Origin: Anaerolineaceae bacterium UBA6105 | GTDB taxonomy: Bacteria > Chloroflexota > Anaerolineae > Anaerolineales > Anaerolineaceae | Length of the DNA: 13,628 nucleotides | Assembly: GCA_002423495.1 (NCBI GenBank) | Contig: DIWN01000103.1 | Location: 1-13,628, forward strand | Direction of reading: 5' to 3' | Shown: in pieces, positions 6,743 to 13,450 of the stretch | How the letters are laid out: each line of letters starts with the position of its first letter | Numbering within the stretch: position 1 is the first letter of the stretch | Notes under the pieces: generated by a model | The model's database searches: none | Told to the model about the DNA's origin: nothing | Seen by the model: only the letters and a program-made list of their open reading frames with translations | Translations under genes and position numbers: made by a program

Positions 6743-7639
6743 CTAATTCAATGCCTGGTGTAGTGTTTCGGCAATCATCAGCATGCTTGCCGGCCAGTCA
6801 TATGCCATTGGGTCCCATTCCACGATGGATTGGATCCCAGCCTGCTCGGTGATGGAAGTGGCAAGCCTGACGTTGCTTCCCTTTTCAATCACCAGCGTGT
6901 TTATTTCATATTCCCTGGCTAAGGCGATGATCTGCGAGAGAGTCTCTGGCGCCGGTTCGTTCCCGCCTATCTCGACCGCCAGCATATGCAGCCCATAATC
7001 CTCCGCCAAATATCCCCACGCCGGGTGTACCACCATAAAATGATCCCTTTTGGAGCCTTCCAATTGCGTTCTGATCTCTGCATCAACGCTATCAATTCTG
7101 ATCAGCAAAGTTTCAAGGTTGGATTGGTAGTAATCCGCGTTTTGGGGGTCAGTAGCCTTCATGGCTTCAGCCATCGTCTGAGCCATCTGTTTCAGGCGTA
7201 AGGGTGAGAACCAGATGTGTGGATCGTCCTCCGAACCAGTCAGTGCGTGATCCTCAACATCATCATCGTGATCGTGCGCACCAATCGCGGTAATAAACGC
7301 GATCCCTGCGGCGGCATCGACCACCTTCATATCAGGATTTGCGGATTCGAAACGCGGCATCCAGACTGCTTCAAACTCAACGCCAATAGTGAAGAAAAGC
7401 TCGGAGTCAGCCAGATTGGTCATCTGCTGTGGCGTGGGTTCATAGGTGTGCGGGTCATCGCCGCTGCCCACCATTGCCTGCGTCCGGACGCGATCTCCAC
7501 CGATCTGATCGACGAACCACTGCTGGGGCAGGATGCTGACGCTGATGGTCAACTTTTCGGGTTCATCCTGCGCCACTGGACCCGCGCATGCCGTCAAAAT
7601 GAACACAAGAAGCGCGCTAAGTAATAAAAACTTTTTCAA
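6743..7639 (-). CDS. znuA: Metal ABC transporter substrate-binding lipoprotein (ZnuA/TroA type)
   Basis: 298 residues. A lipoprotein signal peptide ends in the lipobox LTAC (Cys18), so the mature protein is tethered outside the membrane. Metal ligands of cluster A-I binding proteins can be read as His64 (DPHTYEP), His141 (DPHIWFSP), His205 (VVHPAWGYLA) and probably Asp276 (EWDP). Between the first two sits the His/Asp-rich loop AHDHDDDVEDH (121-131), typical of zinc-binding ZnuA/AdcA proteins and the main reason for favouring zinc. The start is a TTG at 7639 with a GGAGG site four bases upstream; its TTGA overlaps the stop codon of the regulator gene, indicating translational coupling. Second gene of the operon. 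Confidence 0.94.
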   Translation of the reverse strand: MKKFLLLSALLVFILTACAGPVAQDEPEKLTISVSILPQQWFVDQIGGDRVRTQAMVGSGDDPHTYEPTPQQMTNLADSELFFTIGVEFEAVWMPRFESANPDMKVVDAAAGIAFITAIGAHDHDDDVEDHALTGSEDDPHIWFSPLRLKQMAQTMAEAMKATDPQNADYYQSNLETLLIRIDSVDAEIRTQLEGSKRDHFMVVHPAWGYLAEDYGLHMLAVEIGGNEPAPETLSQIIALAREYEINTLVIEKGSNVRLATSITEQAGIQSIVEWDPMAYDWPASMLMIAETLHQALN

Positions 7640-8076
7640 TTGTCCTCCACTGTGTCAGCCGATATCTTCTGGCATTCAGGGCAAATTCCGTATAACTGCA
7701 ATAGGTGGTCACTCACACGAAAATTCGTTTCCGCCTCAACCCTCTGGATCAGATCGCTGAGGTCTTCAGACCCCGCAAACGTGATCGTGCGATGACACCT
7801 CTTACACAAAATGTGATGGTGATGACCAGCAGAACCTGCCACATAGCCTGAACTGCCATTCGGATTATAGACCACGCAAACCAGCCCCAGTTCCGCCAGC
7901 AACTCCAAAGCCCGGTAAACACTGACCATCCCCAAAGCGCGCCCGGACTGCGACAATGCCTGGTAGATTTCCAAGGGAGTCATAGGCTGAGCGCTTTCCG
8001 CCAGCAGCTCCATCACCAATCTGCGCGGTCCTGAAACGCGATATCCATTATTTGATAGTACTTTTTGCCAACTCAT
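7636..8076 (-). CDS. zur: Fur-family metal-responsive repressor, Zur-like
   Basis: 146 residues from ATG 8076 (AAGG five bases upstream). The frame continues to a TTG at 8103, but that would run through the palindromic operator and has no ribosome binding site. The N-terminal winged helix includes GYRVSGPRRLVMELL and the recognition helix MVSVYRALELL (50-60). The dimerisation half carries HHHHILCKRC (85-94) and CPEC (132-135): Cys91, Cys94, Cys132 and Cys135 form the structural zinc site, and His85-88 with His124 are candidate sensory ligands. It would bind DNA when metal is plentiful and shut down uptake. Being first in the transporter operon, behind a matching palindrome, points to autoregulation. 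Zur is favoured over Fur, Mur or PerR by context only. Confidence 0.88.
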   Translation of the reverse strand: MSWQKVLSNNGYRVSGPRRLVMELLAESAQPMTPLEIYQALSQSGRALGMVSVYRALELLAELGLVCVVYNPNGSSGYVAGSAGHHHHILCKRCHRTITFAGSEDLSDLIQRVEAETNFRVSDHLLQLYGICPECQKISADTVEDN

Positions 8077-8081
8077 ATCAG

Positions 8082-8108
8082 CCTTATTGATAATCTTTTT
8101 CAATAAGG
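8082..8108. promoter_or_regulatory. Candidate Zur/Fur-family operator, 13-1-13 palindrome
   Basis: On the plus strand the outer arms read CCTTATTGA and TCAATAAGG (perfect nine-base arms on the minus strand, counting the shared ends), and 11 of the 13 mirrored positions match around one central base. AT-rich, with TTGATAATC resembling Fur-family half sites. It covers the predicted transcription start (about 8105) and ends six bases before the regulator's ATG. Confidence 0.7.
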
Positions 8109-8111
8109 GGT

Positions 8112-8140
8112 ATTTTATCTGAAAAATGCAGACCTGTCAA
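8112..8140 (-). promoter_or_regulatory. Sigma-70 type promoter of the metal-uptake operon
   Basis: On the minus strand a perfect TTGACA (8135-8140) is separated by exactly 17 bases from TAAAAT (8112-8117). The predicted start near 8105 falls inside the palindromic operator, so a bound repressor would block initiation. Confidence 0.75.
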
Positions 8141-8223
8141 AGGCTTGTATGGCATTGATTTGATAAATGTTTTATTAGAAACCCTATTTGCCGAATGCTC
8201 GCGCCTTTTCCCCGTTCGCACTC

Positions 8224-8232
8224 TGTTATAAT
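8224..8232 (+). promoter_or_regulatory. Extended -10 promoter of slyD
   Basis: TGTTATAAT, an extended -10 element with a perfect TATAAT at 8227-8232. No good -35 box stands 17 bases upstream. Transcription would start near 8239, 37 bases before the start codon. Confidence 0.6.
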
Positions 8233-8240
8233 CATCCGTC

Positions 8241-8258
8241 GCGGGAGGACTATCCCGC
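8241..8258 (+). promoter_or_regulatory. Hairpin at the 5' end of the slyD leader
   Basis: GCGGGA (8241-8246) pairs perfectly with TCCCGC (8253-8258) around the loop GGACTA. It would begin within about two bases of the predicted mRNA end, a position typical of stems that stabilise transcripts. The ribosome binding site GGAG (8268-8271) remains outside it. Confidence 0.5.
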
Positions 8259-8275
8259 AGGCAGAATGGAGAAAC

Positions 8276-8794
8276 ATGGAAGAAAACACACTGGATACTA
8301 TCCAAAACGATCACGTCGTTCAGATTGCATATAACCTCAATGTGGATGGCGAAGAAGTTGAATCAGACCTGCTGGAGTATCTGCACGGTCACGGCAACAT
8401 TATCCCCGGGCTCGAACAGCCCCTTACTGGCGCCAAAGTTGGCGACAAGCTTGAAGTTATTGCCAAAGCGGCGGATGCCTATGGCGAGTTTGACCCCGAA
8501 TCAGTGATCACTGTCAGCCGGGAATCTTTCCCTCCTGATTTCGAAATCCGTCTGGGTGAAGCCATGCGCCTGCGCGACGCAGCCGGACACATCTTTGAGG
8601 GTGTCGCTACTGCCCTGACAGAAGATACCGTTGAAATTGACCTCAACCATCCGATGGCTGGCAAGGATCTGCGCTTCAATGTGAGCGTCCTGTCTGTCCG
8701 CCCGGCAACCGAAGTTGAAATAGCTGCTGGTCATCTGCATTACGGTGGCTGCGAGGGTTGCTCCTCCGATTGCGGCGACGGCTGCTGTTCGTAA
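8276..8794 (+). CDS. slyD: FKBP-type peptidyl-prolyl cis-trans isomerase, SlyD type
   Basis: 172 residues; ATG 8276 is chosen for its GGAG site four bases upstream and because the protein then starts at the usual place before the first FKBP strand. The split FKBP domain shows GHGNIIPGLEQPL (38-50), GAKVGDK, YGEFDPE (69-75), and the closing DLNHPMAGKDLRF (122-134), with the insert-in-flap chaperone domain (about 76-119) between. The tail from 153 is metal-binding: His153, His155, Cys159, Cys162, Cys166, Cys170 and Cys171 within 20 residues. SlyD proteins catalyse proline isomerisation, act as cytoplasmic chaperones and hold nickel or zinc. It diverges from the Zur-like operon, so a role in zinc handling is plausible here. 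Monocistronic, with its own promoter and terminator. Confidence 0.93.
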   Translation: MEENTLDTIQNDHVVQIAYNLNVDGEEVESDLLEYLHGHGNIIPGLEQPLTGAKVGDKLEVIAKAADAYGEFDPESVITVSRESFPPDFEIRLGEAMRLRDAAGHIFEGVATALTEDTVEIDLNHPMAGKDLRFNVSVLSVRPATEVEIAAGHLHYGGCEGCSSDCGDGCCS

Positions 8795-8811
8795 ATTTAG
8801 TGTAAACCAAA

Positions 8812-8847
8812 AGACCGGGATTGTTTAAATTCCCGGTCTATTTATTT
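8812..8847 (+). terminator. Rho-independent terminator of slyD
   Basis: AGACCGGGA (8812-8820) and TCCCGGTCT (8831-8839) form a perfect nine-base-pair stem with a 10-base loop, followed by ATTTATTT. It lies 17 bases after the slyD stop codon. Confidence 0.85.
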
Positions 8848-8880
8848 AACCAGAATTAAAGATTGTTTATCAACATTGTG

Positions 8881-9071
8881 CGTAGGGCGAGATTGGAAGC
8901 ACTGCACACCTCATTATGCAGAGACCTTGCCGTGTTTCCAATCCGCCATCACACCATTCTCCAACTGCAAAAAGAACAAGTGTCACCAGTACCATCATTG
9001 TTGTCGGCGAATTGAGTGCACGATATGTTCGTCCATCACAGTGTTCACGGTGCCCTCAATTTCGCCCTACG
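8881..9071. repeat. Intergenic block with terminal-like inverted repeats and a long internal stem
   Basis: The 442 bases between slyD and pepT hold no credible gene after the terminator. The ends CGTAGGGCGAGATTG (8881-8895) and CAATTTCGCCCTACG (9057-9071) are inverted copies with 14 of 15 matches. Inside, 8891-8906 pairs with 8928-8943 over 16 positions with one mismatch and one G-U pair if transcribed from the plus strand. No flanking target duplication is evident. It may be the remnant of a small non-autonomous element or a structured RNA. Short open frames here share no recognisable protein motif. Confidence 0.5.
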
Positions 9072-9125
9072 AAGAATTCTGTGCCAGATTGCGCAAAAGA
9101 AGCGCATTCCGCCCTACCAAGACTT
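9059..9125. repeat. Imperfect direct repeat, 47-base period
   Basis: The 20 bases from 9059 and from 9106 match at 17 positions, sharing CGCCCTAC; the first copy overlaps the right-hand inverted repeat. GCGC-TTCTTTT-GCGC type pairing lies between the copies on the minus strand. Meaning unknown. Confidence 0.45.
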
Positions 9126-9151
9126 ACTTCAAGATTTGACAGAGTGGTAGA

Positions 9152-9173
9152 CCCCGCGAACAAATACGCGGGG
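9152..9173. terminator. GC-rich hairpin downstream of pepT
   Basis: CCCCGCG (9152-9158) and CGCGGGG (9167-9173) form a perfect seven-base-pair stem with an eight-base loop, 64 bases past the pepT stop codon. No U tract follows on either strand, so it may mark the pepT mRNA end rather than terminate intrinsically. Bases 9174-9236 show nothing further. Confidence 0.4.
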
Positions 9174-9236
9174 CAGGACTACGCACCTTTCCGCCGTACA
9201 ACTTAATCGAATATCATTGACCCTACAACATATATA

Positions 9237-10466
9237 TTACTTCAGCTCGCCTACCAATTTGCTGATGATCACCACCACCTCGGTCGCCTTTTCAAGACTA
9301 TCCACTGAAAGATACTCGAAACGCCCATGCCCGTTATGCCCGCCAGTGAAGATGTTCGGCGTGGGCAGACCCATATAGGAGAGGCGGCTGCCGTCCGTTC
9401 CACCGCGAACTGCTTCTTCCACGGGCTCAAAGCCCACCGCGCGGTATGCCTTGCGCGCAACCTCAATGATTTCAGGCCGGGCTTCGATCATCTTGCGCAT
9501 GTTAAAATATTGGTCGTGTATCTCGAGCTCGAGCGTGCCTTCCCCATAGCGCTGATTGATGAAATCAGCCACCTGCTGCACTTCCTGCTTAAGCAACTCA
9601 AATTTGGCTTCGTCGTGTTCACGAATGATGTAAGTGAGATGAGCACTTTCAGCCTCACCTGCCATTTCTGTGAGGTGAATAAACCCTTCCCGCCCCTCTG
9701 TATGTTCGGCGCGGTCAAAGACCGGCAGCAGGTTATGGAAATCGATCGCAACCTGGATAGCGCTCTTCAGGCGTCCCTTGGAGGTGCCAGGATGCACGCT
9801 GCGCCCGTTGATTTTGATCTTTGCGCCTGCCGCGTTGAAGTTCTCGTAGGAAAATTCTCCAGCCTTACCACCGTCGACAGTGTAAGCAAAATCCGCGCCA
9901 AAAGCCGGCACATCAAAAAACTTGACGCCCTCGCCCACTTCTTCATCCGGGGTGAACCCAACCCGCAGCTTGCCGTGCGGTACTTCCGGATGGGCGATCA
10001 GGTAGGCCATGGCACTCATGATAGCCGCGATGCCGGCTTTGTCATCCGCGCCGAGCAGGGTGGTGCCATCGGTGACAACCAGGCGTTCGCCTTTGTGTTC
10101 CAATAATTTTGGGAAGTCGCGCGGAGAAAGCAGAATGTTCTTCTCGGCGTTCAGAACAATGTCCTGACCGTCATAGTTTTCGATCAGGCGGGGCTTCACG
10201 TCTGCCCCGGAAGCAGAGGGGCTGGTATCCATATGTGCCAGGAAGCCAACCACCGGTGCTGAAGTTTCAATATTGGCAGGCAAAGTCGCCGTCACGTAGC
10301 CGTACTCGTCCAACTTGACCTCATCCATGCCCAGTTCAGTCAGTTCCTCCACCAGCAACCTGGCAAGGTCCAGCTGTTTGGCGGTGCTGGGATAACATTC
10401 GGCATCCATTGCTGATTGGGTATCAATCCTGACGTATCGTATAAATCGTTCTAATGAATCAAACAT
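9237..10466 (-). CDS. pepT: Peptidase T (tripeptide aminopeptidase, M20B)
   Basis: 409 residues from ATG 10466, matching the known PepT length; a GAGGAG site sits upstream, while the longer frame to 10502 would include the -10 box. The di-zinc site of M20 peptidases is complete: FLAHMDTSPSASG (His78, Asp80), GADDKAG (Asp141), FTPDEEVGEG (Glu175, Glu176), VDGG (Asp198) and the C-terminal GGHNGHGRFE. The dimerisation domain lies in the middle (about 210-320), with SVHPGTSKGR near its start. The cytoplasmic enzyme removes the N-terminal residue from tripeptides during peptide catabolism. It stands alone, divergent from the glutaminyl cyclase gene. Confidence 0.96.
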   Translation of the reverse strand: MFDSLERFIRYVRIDTQSAMDAECYPSTAKQLDLARLLVEELTELGMDEVKLDEYGYVTATLPANIETSAPVVGFLAHMDTSPSASGADVKPRLIENYDGQDIVLNAEKNILLSPRDFPKLLEHKGERLVVTDGTTLLGADDKAGIAAIMSAMAYLIAHPEVPHGKLRVGFTPDEEVGEGVKFFDVPAFGADFAYTVDGGKAGEFSYENFNAAGAKIKINGRSVHPGTSKGRLKSAIQVAIDFHNLLPVFDRAEHTEGREGFIHLTEMAGEAESAHLTYIIREHDEAKFELLKQEVQQVADFINQRYGEGTLELEIHDQYFNMRKMIEARPEIIEVARKAYRAVGFEPVEEAVRGGTDGSRLSYMGLPTPNIFTGGHNGHGRFEYLSVDSLEKATEVVVIISKLVGELK

Positions 10467-10492
10467 AGCAGCTCCTCTATCCGTTTGGCTTA

Positions 10493-10522
10493 ATTTTATC
10501 ATTCCTGCTCCGGTCTTCTCAA
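10493..10522 (-). promoter_or_regulatory. Promoter of pepT
   Basis: On the minus strand TTGAGA (10517-10522), an 18-base spacer and TAAAAT (10493-10498). Transcription would begin near 10486, leaving a leader of about 20 bases that includes the GAGGAG site. Confidence 0.5.
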
Positions 10523-10564
10523 AAATTGTATGTTTTTTGGGATCTTTATCTTTTTGAACTGGAC

Positions 10565-10570
10565 TACAAT
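10565..10570 (+). promoter_or_regulatory. -10 box of the glutaminyl cyclase gene, leaderless type
   Basis: TACAAT lies seven bases before ATG 10578, so transcription would begin at or one base before the start codon. No convincing -35 box is present at the normal distance. Confidence 0.5.
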
Positions 10571-10577
10571 TGTGAAG

Positions 10578-11438
10578 ATGGACAAAAAGACGGTTTTCAG
10601 GCCCAGCTTGTTATGGATCATTCTTATCGCAACCCTCATTGGCGGCCTCACCTCCTGTATTTTGCAGCCCAAGGAACCCCAGGCTGAGGTCATCCCGGCT
10701 GTGCCCGAACCGCTCCCCCAAAACCTTGGTTATGAAATCCTGAACACTTTTCCCCACGACCCAGGCTGCTACACCCAGGGATTAGTGATTGATGATGGCG
10801 TCTTCTACGAAAGCTGCGGACTTTACGGTCAGTCGTCCCTGCGCAAAGTTGACCCCGCCAGCGGCGTCGTGCAAGATAACATTGAACTAGACCCCAACTT
10901 CTTCGCTGAAGGGCTTGTTTTGCTCCAGGACAGGCTCTACCAACTGACCTGGCAAGAAAACACCGGGTTTGTCTACGATGCCAGCACCCTCGAGCTTCTA
11001 AGCACTTTCTATTATCAAACCCAGGGTTGGGGGCTGACCACCGATGGCACTGCCCTGATCCTCTCTGACGGAACGAACACCCTCTACTGGCTCGACCCAA
11101 GCACCATGCAAATCGTTCAGCAGGTCAATGTAAGCTACCAGGGGCAGCCGGTGGAGTATTTGAACGAGTTGGAATACATCAATGGCACAATTTTTGCCAA
11201 TATCTACCTGACCGACACAATCGTGGTAATCGATCCGCAGGACGGCAGTGTTATCAGCTTGGTTGATCTAACCGGCTTACGCCCCGAACAGAACAGCGCC
11301 ATGCAGGGCGAAGTGCTCAACGGCATCGCATACGACGATCAGAGCGACAAGCTTTATCTAACCGGAAAGAACTGGCCAAATCTCTACGAAATCAGGCTGG
11401 TTCCACAAACCACTGCAACGCAAACTACGCCGCAATAA
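10578..11438 (+). CDS. Glutaminyl-peptide cyclotransferase (plant/bacterial type), lipoprotein
   Basis: 286 residues from ATG 10578. The frame is open to 10530, but the -10 box lies in that stretch. A signal anchor with lipobox LTSC (Cys27) predicts an outer-facing lipoprotein. The five-bladed propeller family signature is easy to follow: CYTQGLVIDDGVFYESCGLYG, FFAEGLVLLQDRLYQLTW, QGWGLTTDG, ILSDGTNTLYWLDPS, VEYLNELEYINGTIFANIYL, NGIAYD, and TGKNWPNLYEI at the end (each shown only in its core). The enzyme converts N-terminal glutamine of peptides to pyroglutamate with release of ammonia, protecting secreted proteins or peptides. The 3' end overlaps the convergent kinase gene by 14 bases. A Thr/Gln tail closes the protein. 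Confidence 0.92.
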   Translation: MDKKTVFRPSLLWIILIATLIGGLTSCILQPKEPQAEVIPAVPEPLPQNLGYEILNTFPHDPGCYTQGLVIDDGVFYESCGLYGQSSLRKVDPASGVVQDNIELDPNFFAEGLVLLQDRLYQLTWQENTGFVYDASTLELLSTFYYQTQGWGLTTDGTALILSDGTNTLYWLDPSTMQIVQQVNVSYQGQPVEYLNELEYINGTIFANIYLTDTIVVIDPQDGSVISLVDLTGLRPEQNSAMQGEVLNGIAYDDQSDKLYLTGKNWPNLYEIRLVPQTTATQTTPQ

Positions 11439-12447
11439 CCTGCTGGCGCAGCACCTGTAGGCGCATTTCCTTCAAGCCCGGTAAACACTCAAGCAAAAAG
11501 TACGGTCCGCTTCCCTCACCCGCAATTGCAGCGCTGATGTTGCCGCAAAGCGCGGCCTCCAAGGGCTCATGGTTCTGTTGAAAGCCCGCCAGAAATCCTC
11601 CGTCAAAGGCATCCAGCACGCCAGTTGGATCGCTGATGCGCGAACGATAAGCGGGCAAAATCCAGCGTTTCTGGCTCATGCGATCATACAGGTGCGTGGT
11701 TCCATCTTCCGTCTGCACAATCACAGCTTCTGGTCCATATCCTGCCAGGTGCTCAGCGATTTCCCACAAATCCACGCTCCTTCCCTGGAAGAGTTTCAGA
11801 GCCTGGGTGTCGGTCATCATGAAGACGGTCAAATCAGAAATCAGACCCCTAATGTCTTCCCAGAAAATCGGATCCATGTAACAACTGCAAGCGCGCATGG
11901 TCAGGGTTTGGATCATGCCTGCTTTAAGGACAGAAGGCAGTATCTTATGCGAGATGAAATCGATCGGGCAAACGTGGGCAGCTTTTGCTTCCAGGAAAGG
12001 TCGCGGCATATCTGTGACCCGAAATGAATTTGTCTCATAATCTGTTTTGCTGCAGTATTTTCGAGAAGGTTGATAGCCAAACAGTTCCGGGGGAAAGGGC
12101 AGTTGCCGCTCGGCAAAATGGGTTACCGGATTATCGAAGTAAGCCTTATTCCCCTCGCCATAAGCTACAAAATAACGCGAATCGAGTGGTTCCGAAACTG
12201 GATGTACGCCGTCCAAAAAGAAACCAAGCGCTTCCAGTCGGGTCAGTAGATCCAATGGGAAATCAGCACTGACTCGCGATACCAACCCTGCCTTCCCGCC
12301 CCACGAGGCAAATGCCGCTGCCGCGTATGCCAGGTTGCCTCCCAGCCCATCCAGGCGTGCAGGAGCAGCAGCCGGCAGGATATACTCACGCTGCAACCGA
12401 CCTGCCAGAACCGTATCTGGCACAGTCCGCATATTTTCAGTGATCAT
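11425..12447 (-). CDS. PfkB-family carbohydrate kinase-like protein
   Basis: 340 residues. LGGNLAYAAAAFASWG (35-50) and LVSRVSADFP (55-64) are the substrate-binding start of the ribokinase/PfkB fold, and ISDPTGVLDAFDGGFLAGF (271-289) is the second family signature. There the usual G-A-G-D anion hole is G-V-L-D: the catalytic Asp279 is kept but two residues of the loop differ. The substrate is not recognisable; a sugar or nucleoside is likely. The start ATG 12447 shares one base with the stop codon of the PPK2 gene, with GAGGGA just upstream, so translation is probably coupled. This gene is the last of its operon and ends 14 bases inside the convergent cyclotransferase gene. Confidence 0.85.
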   Translation of the reverse strand: MITENMRTVPDTVLAGRLQREYILPAAAPARLDGLGGNLAYAAAAFASWGGKAGLVSRVSADFPLDLLTRLEALGFFLDGVHPVSEPLDSRYFVAYGEGNKAYFDNPVTHFAERQLPFPPELFGYQPSRKYCSKTDYETNSFRVTDMPRPFLEAKAAHVCPIDFISHKILPSVLKAGMIQTLTMRACSCYMDPIFWEDIRGLISDLTVFMMTDTQALKLFQGRSVDLWEIAEHLAGYGPEAVIVQTEDGTTHLYDRMSQKRWILPAYRSRISDPTGVLDAFDGGFLAGFQQNHEPLEAALCGNISAAIAGEGSGPYFLLECLPGLKEMRLQVLRQQVIAA

Positions 12448-13286
12448 TATCCCTCTTTGGAGAGGGTCATTTCAAGTAACTTTTTGTGATAACCCTCGAG
12501 GTCGGCCGGCGGTTCAGGATAGCTCATCTTGAACCCCTTGAGCGTGTCACGCAGGATATTGGCGATCAGCAAATTACGATACCACTTTTTGTTGCTGGGA
12601 ATAACGTACCAGGGAGCAAATTCCGTGCTGGTCTTATTGAGAACGTCCTCGTAAGCCTGCATGTACTGAGGCCACAGTTTGCGCTCTTCAAGGTCTCCGG
12701 GGTTGAACTTCCACTGCTTGGTGGGGTCTTCCACCCGCGCCAGGAAGCGCCCGGCTTGCTCTTCCAGGTCGATATTCAGGAAGAATTTCAGGATGGTAGT
12801 GCCCTCATCCACCAACAACTTTTCGAAGTTGTTGATGTGATCGAAGCGTTTTGACCAGACTTCCTTGGGCACAAGATTATGCACGCGAACTACCAGCACA
12901 TCCTCGTAGTGAGAGCGATTGAAGATCACAATTTCACCCTTTCCGGGCGTTTGCTTGTGGATCCGCCAGAGATAATCATGCGATAGCTCTATGGCAGAGG
13001 GCACTTTGAACGCGGCCACACGCACGCCAGAGGGATTGACCCCATCAAAGACGTGCCGGATGACCCCATCTTTCCCTGCAGTGTCCATAGCCTGCACCAG
13101 CACAATCAGGCGGCGCTTGCCTTCAGCAAACATCTGTTCCTGTAAAGCCTCGATGTCTTTGTTGATCTTCAAAAGGGCTTCTTTGCCGTCTTTCTTCTTG
13201 CCATCAAACTCGCTCGAGTCATCGGGGTCGAAATCCTTCAGGCTGATCTTACCATTGCCAGGCACACGATATTTCTTATAGTCCAT
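12447..13286 (-). CDS. ppk2: Polyphosphate kinase 2 family (polyphosphate:nucleotide phosphotransferase)
   Basis: 279 residues, the length of single-domain PPK2 proteins. Walker A AMDTAGKDG (66-74), the lid-region RVAAFKVPSAIELSHDYLWR, Walker B with FNRSHYEDVLV (122-132) and the later DPTKQWKF and LWPQYMQAYEDVL are all present. PPK2 enzymes transfer phosphate between inorganic polyphosphate and nucleotides; length and the single domain fit the class that phosphorylates AMP and ADP, but subclass cannot be fixed by eye. ATG 13286 has an AAGGAG site seven bases upstream. The coupled kinase gene downstream may consume the nucleoside triphosphate produced here, which is speculative. Cytoplasmic; no signal sequence. 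Confidence 0.93.
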   Translation of the reverse strand: MDYKKYRVPGNGKISLKDFDPDDSSEFDGKKKDGKEALLKINKDIEALQEQMFAEGKRRLIVLVQAMDTAGKDGVIRHVFDGVNPSGVRVAAFKVPSAIELSHDYLWRIHKQTPGKGEIVIFNRSHYEDVLVVRVHNLVPKEVWSKRFDHINNFEKLLVDEGTTILKFFLNIDLEEQAGRFLARVEDPTKQWKFNPGDLEERKLWPQYMQAYEDVLNKTSTEFAPWYVIPSNKKWYRNLLIANILRDTLKGFKMSYPEPPADLEGYHKKLLEMTLSKEG

Positions 13287-13315
13287 GGGGTTTCTCCTTC
13301 CAGTGCTTTTGGCTA

Positions 13316-13321
13316 ATTATA
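13316..13321 (-). promoter_or_regulatory. -10 box of the ppk2 operon
   Basis: Perfect TATAAT on the minus strand; transcription would begin near 13309, 23 bases before ATG 13286. The -35 region shows no clear match. Confidence 0.5.
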
Positions 13322-13382
13322 GTGTGTTATTGGCCCGCAGGTGCTTGAGTTAGAGTAAATTGGCTTGTGATCTCCTTCGGTA

Positions 13383-13434
13383 GGCGGGGTTCCGGAACGC
13401 CTGCCCTGGAGTTCATTCCTCCAGGGTTGAACCC
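13383..13434. repeat. Cluster of small palindromes between ppk2 and the IS fragment
   Basis: GTTCCGGAAC (13389-13398) is a perfect palindrome; CCCTGGAG (13404-13411) pairs with CTCCAGGG (13419-13426) around seven bases; GGGTTGAACCC (13424-13434) is a third. Together they form a structured non-coding block, either part of the IS end or a dispersed intergenic repeat. Confidence 0.5.
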
Positions 13435-13450
13435 GGCTCTTGTAGAACTG

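Noticed and set aside
8084..8106. Terminator reading of the palindrome before the Zur-like gene
   Set aside because: It is AT-rich, has no following U tract and lies at the start of an operon over the predicted transcription start, so an operator fits far better.
8881..9173. CRISPR array or tRNA gene in the long intergenic region
   Set aside because: The repeats are only two direct copies with mismatches and irregular spacing, and no cloverleaf with a T-loop GTTCRANNC is visible.
8876..9206. Two overlapping plus-strand frames with several Cys pairs between slyD and pepT
   Set aside because: Composition is erratic, no ribosome site precedes them and the DNA is better explained by inverted and direct repeats.
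9327..10106. 259-codon plus-strand open frame opposite pepT
   Set aside because: It lies wholly antisense to a clearly conserved peptidase with all active-site motifs, has no ribosome binding site and no recognisable motif.
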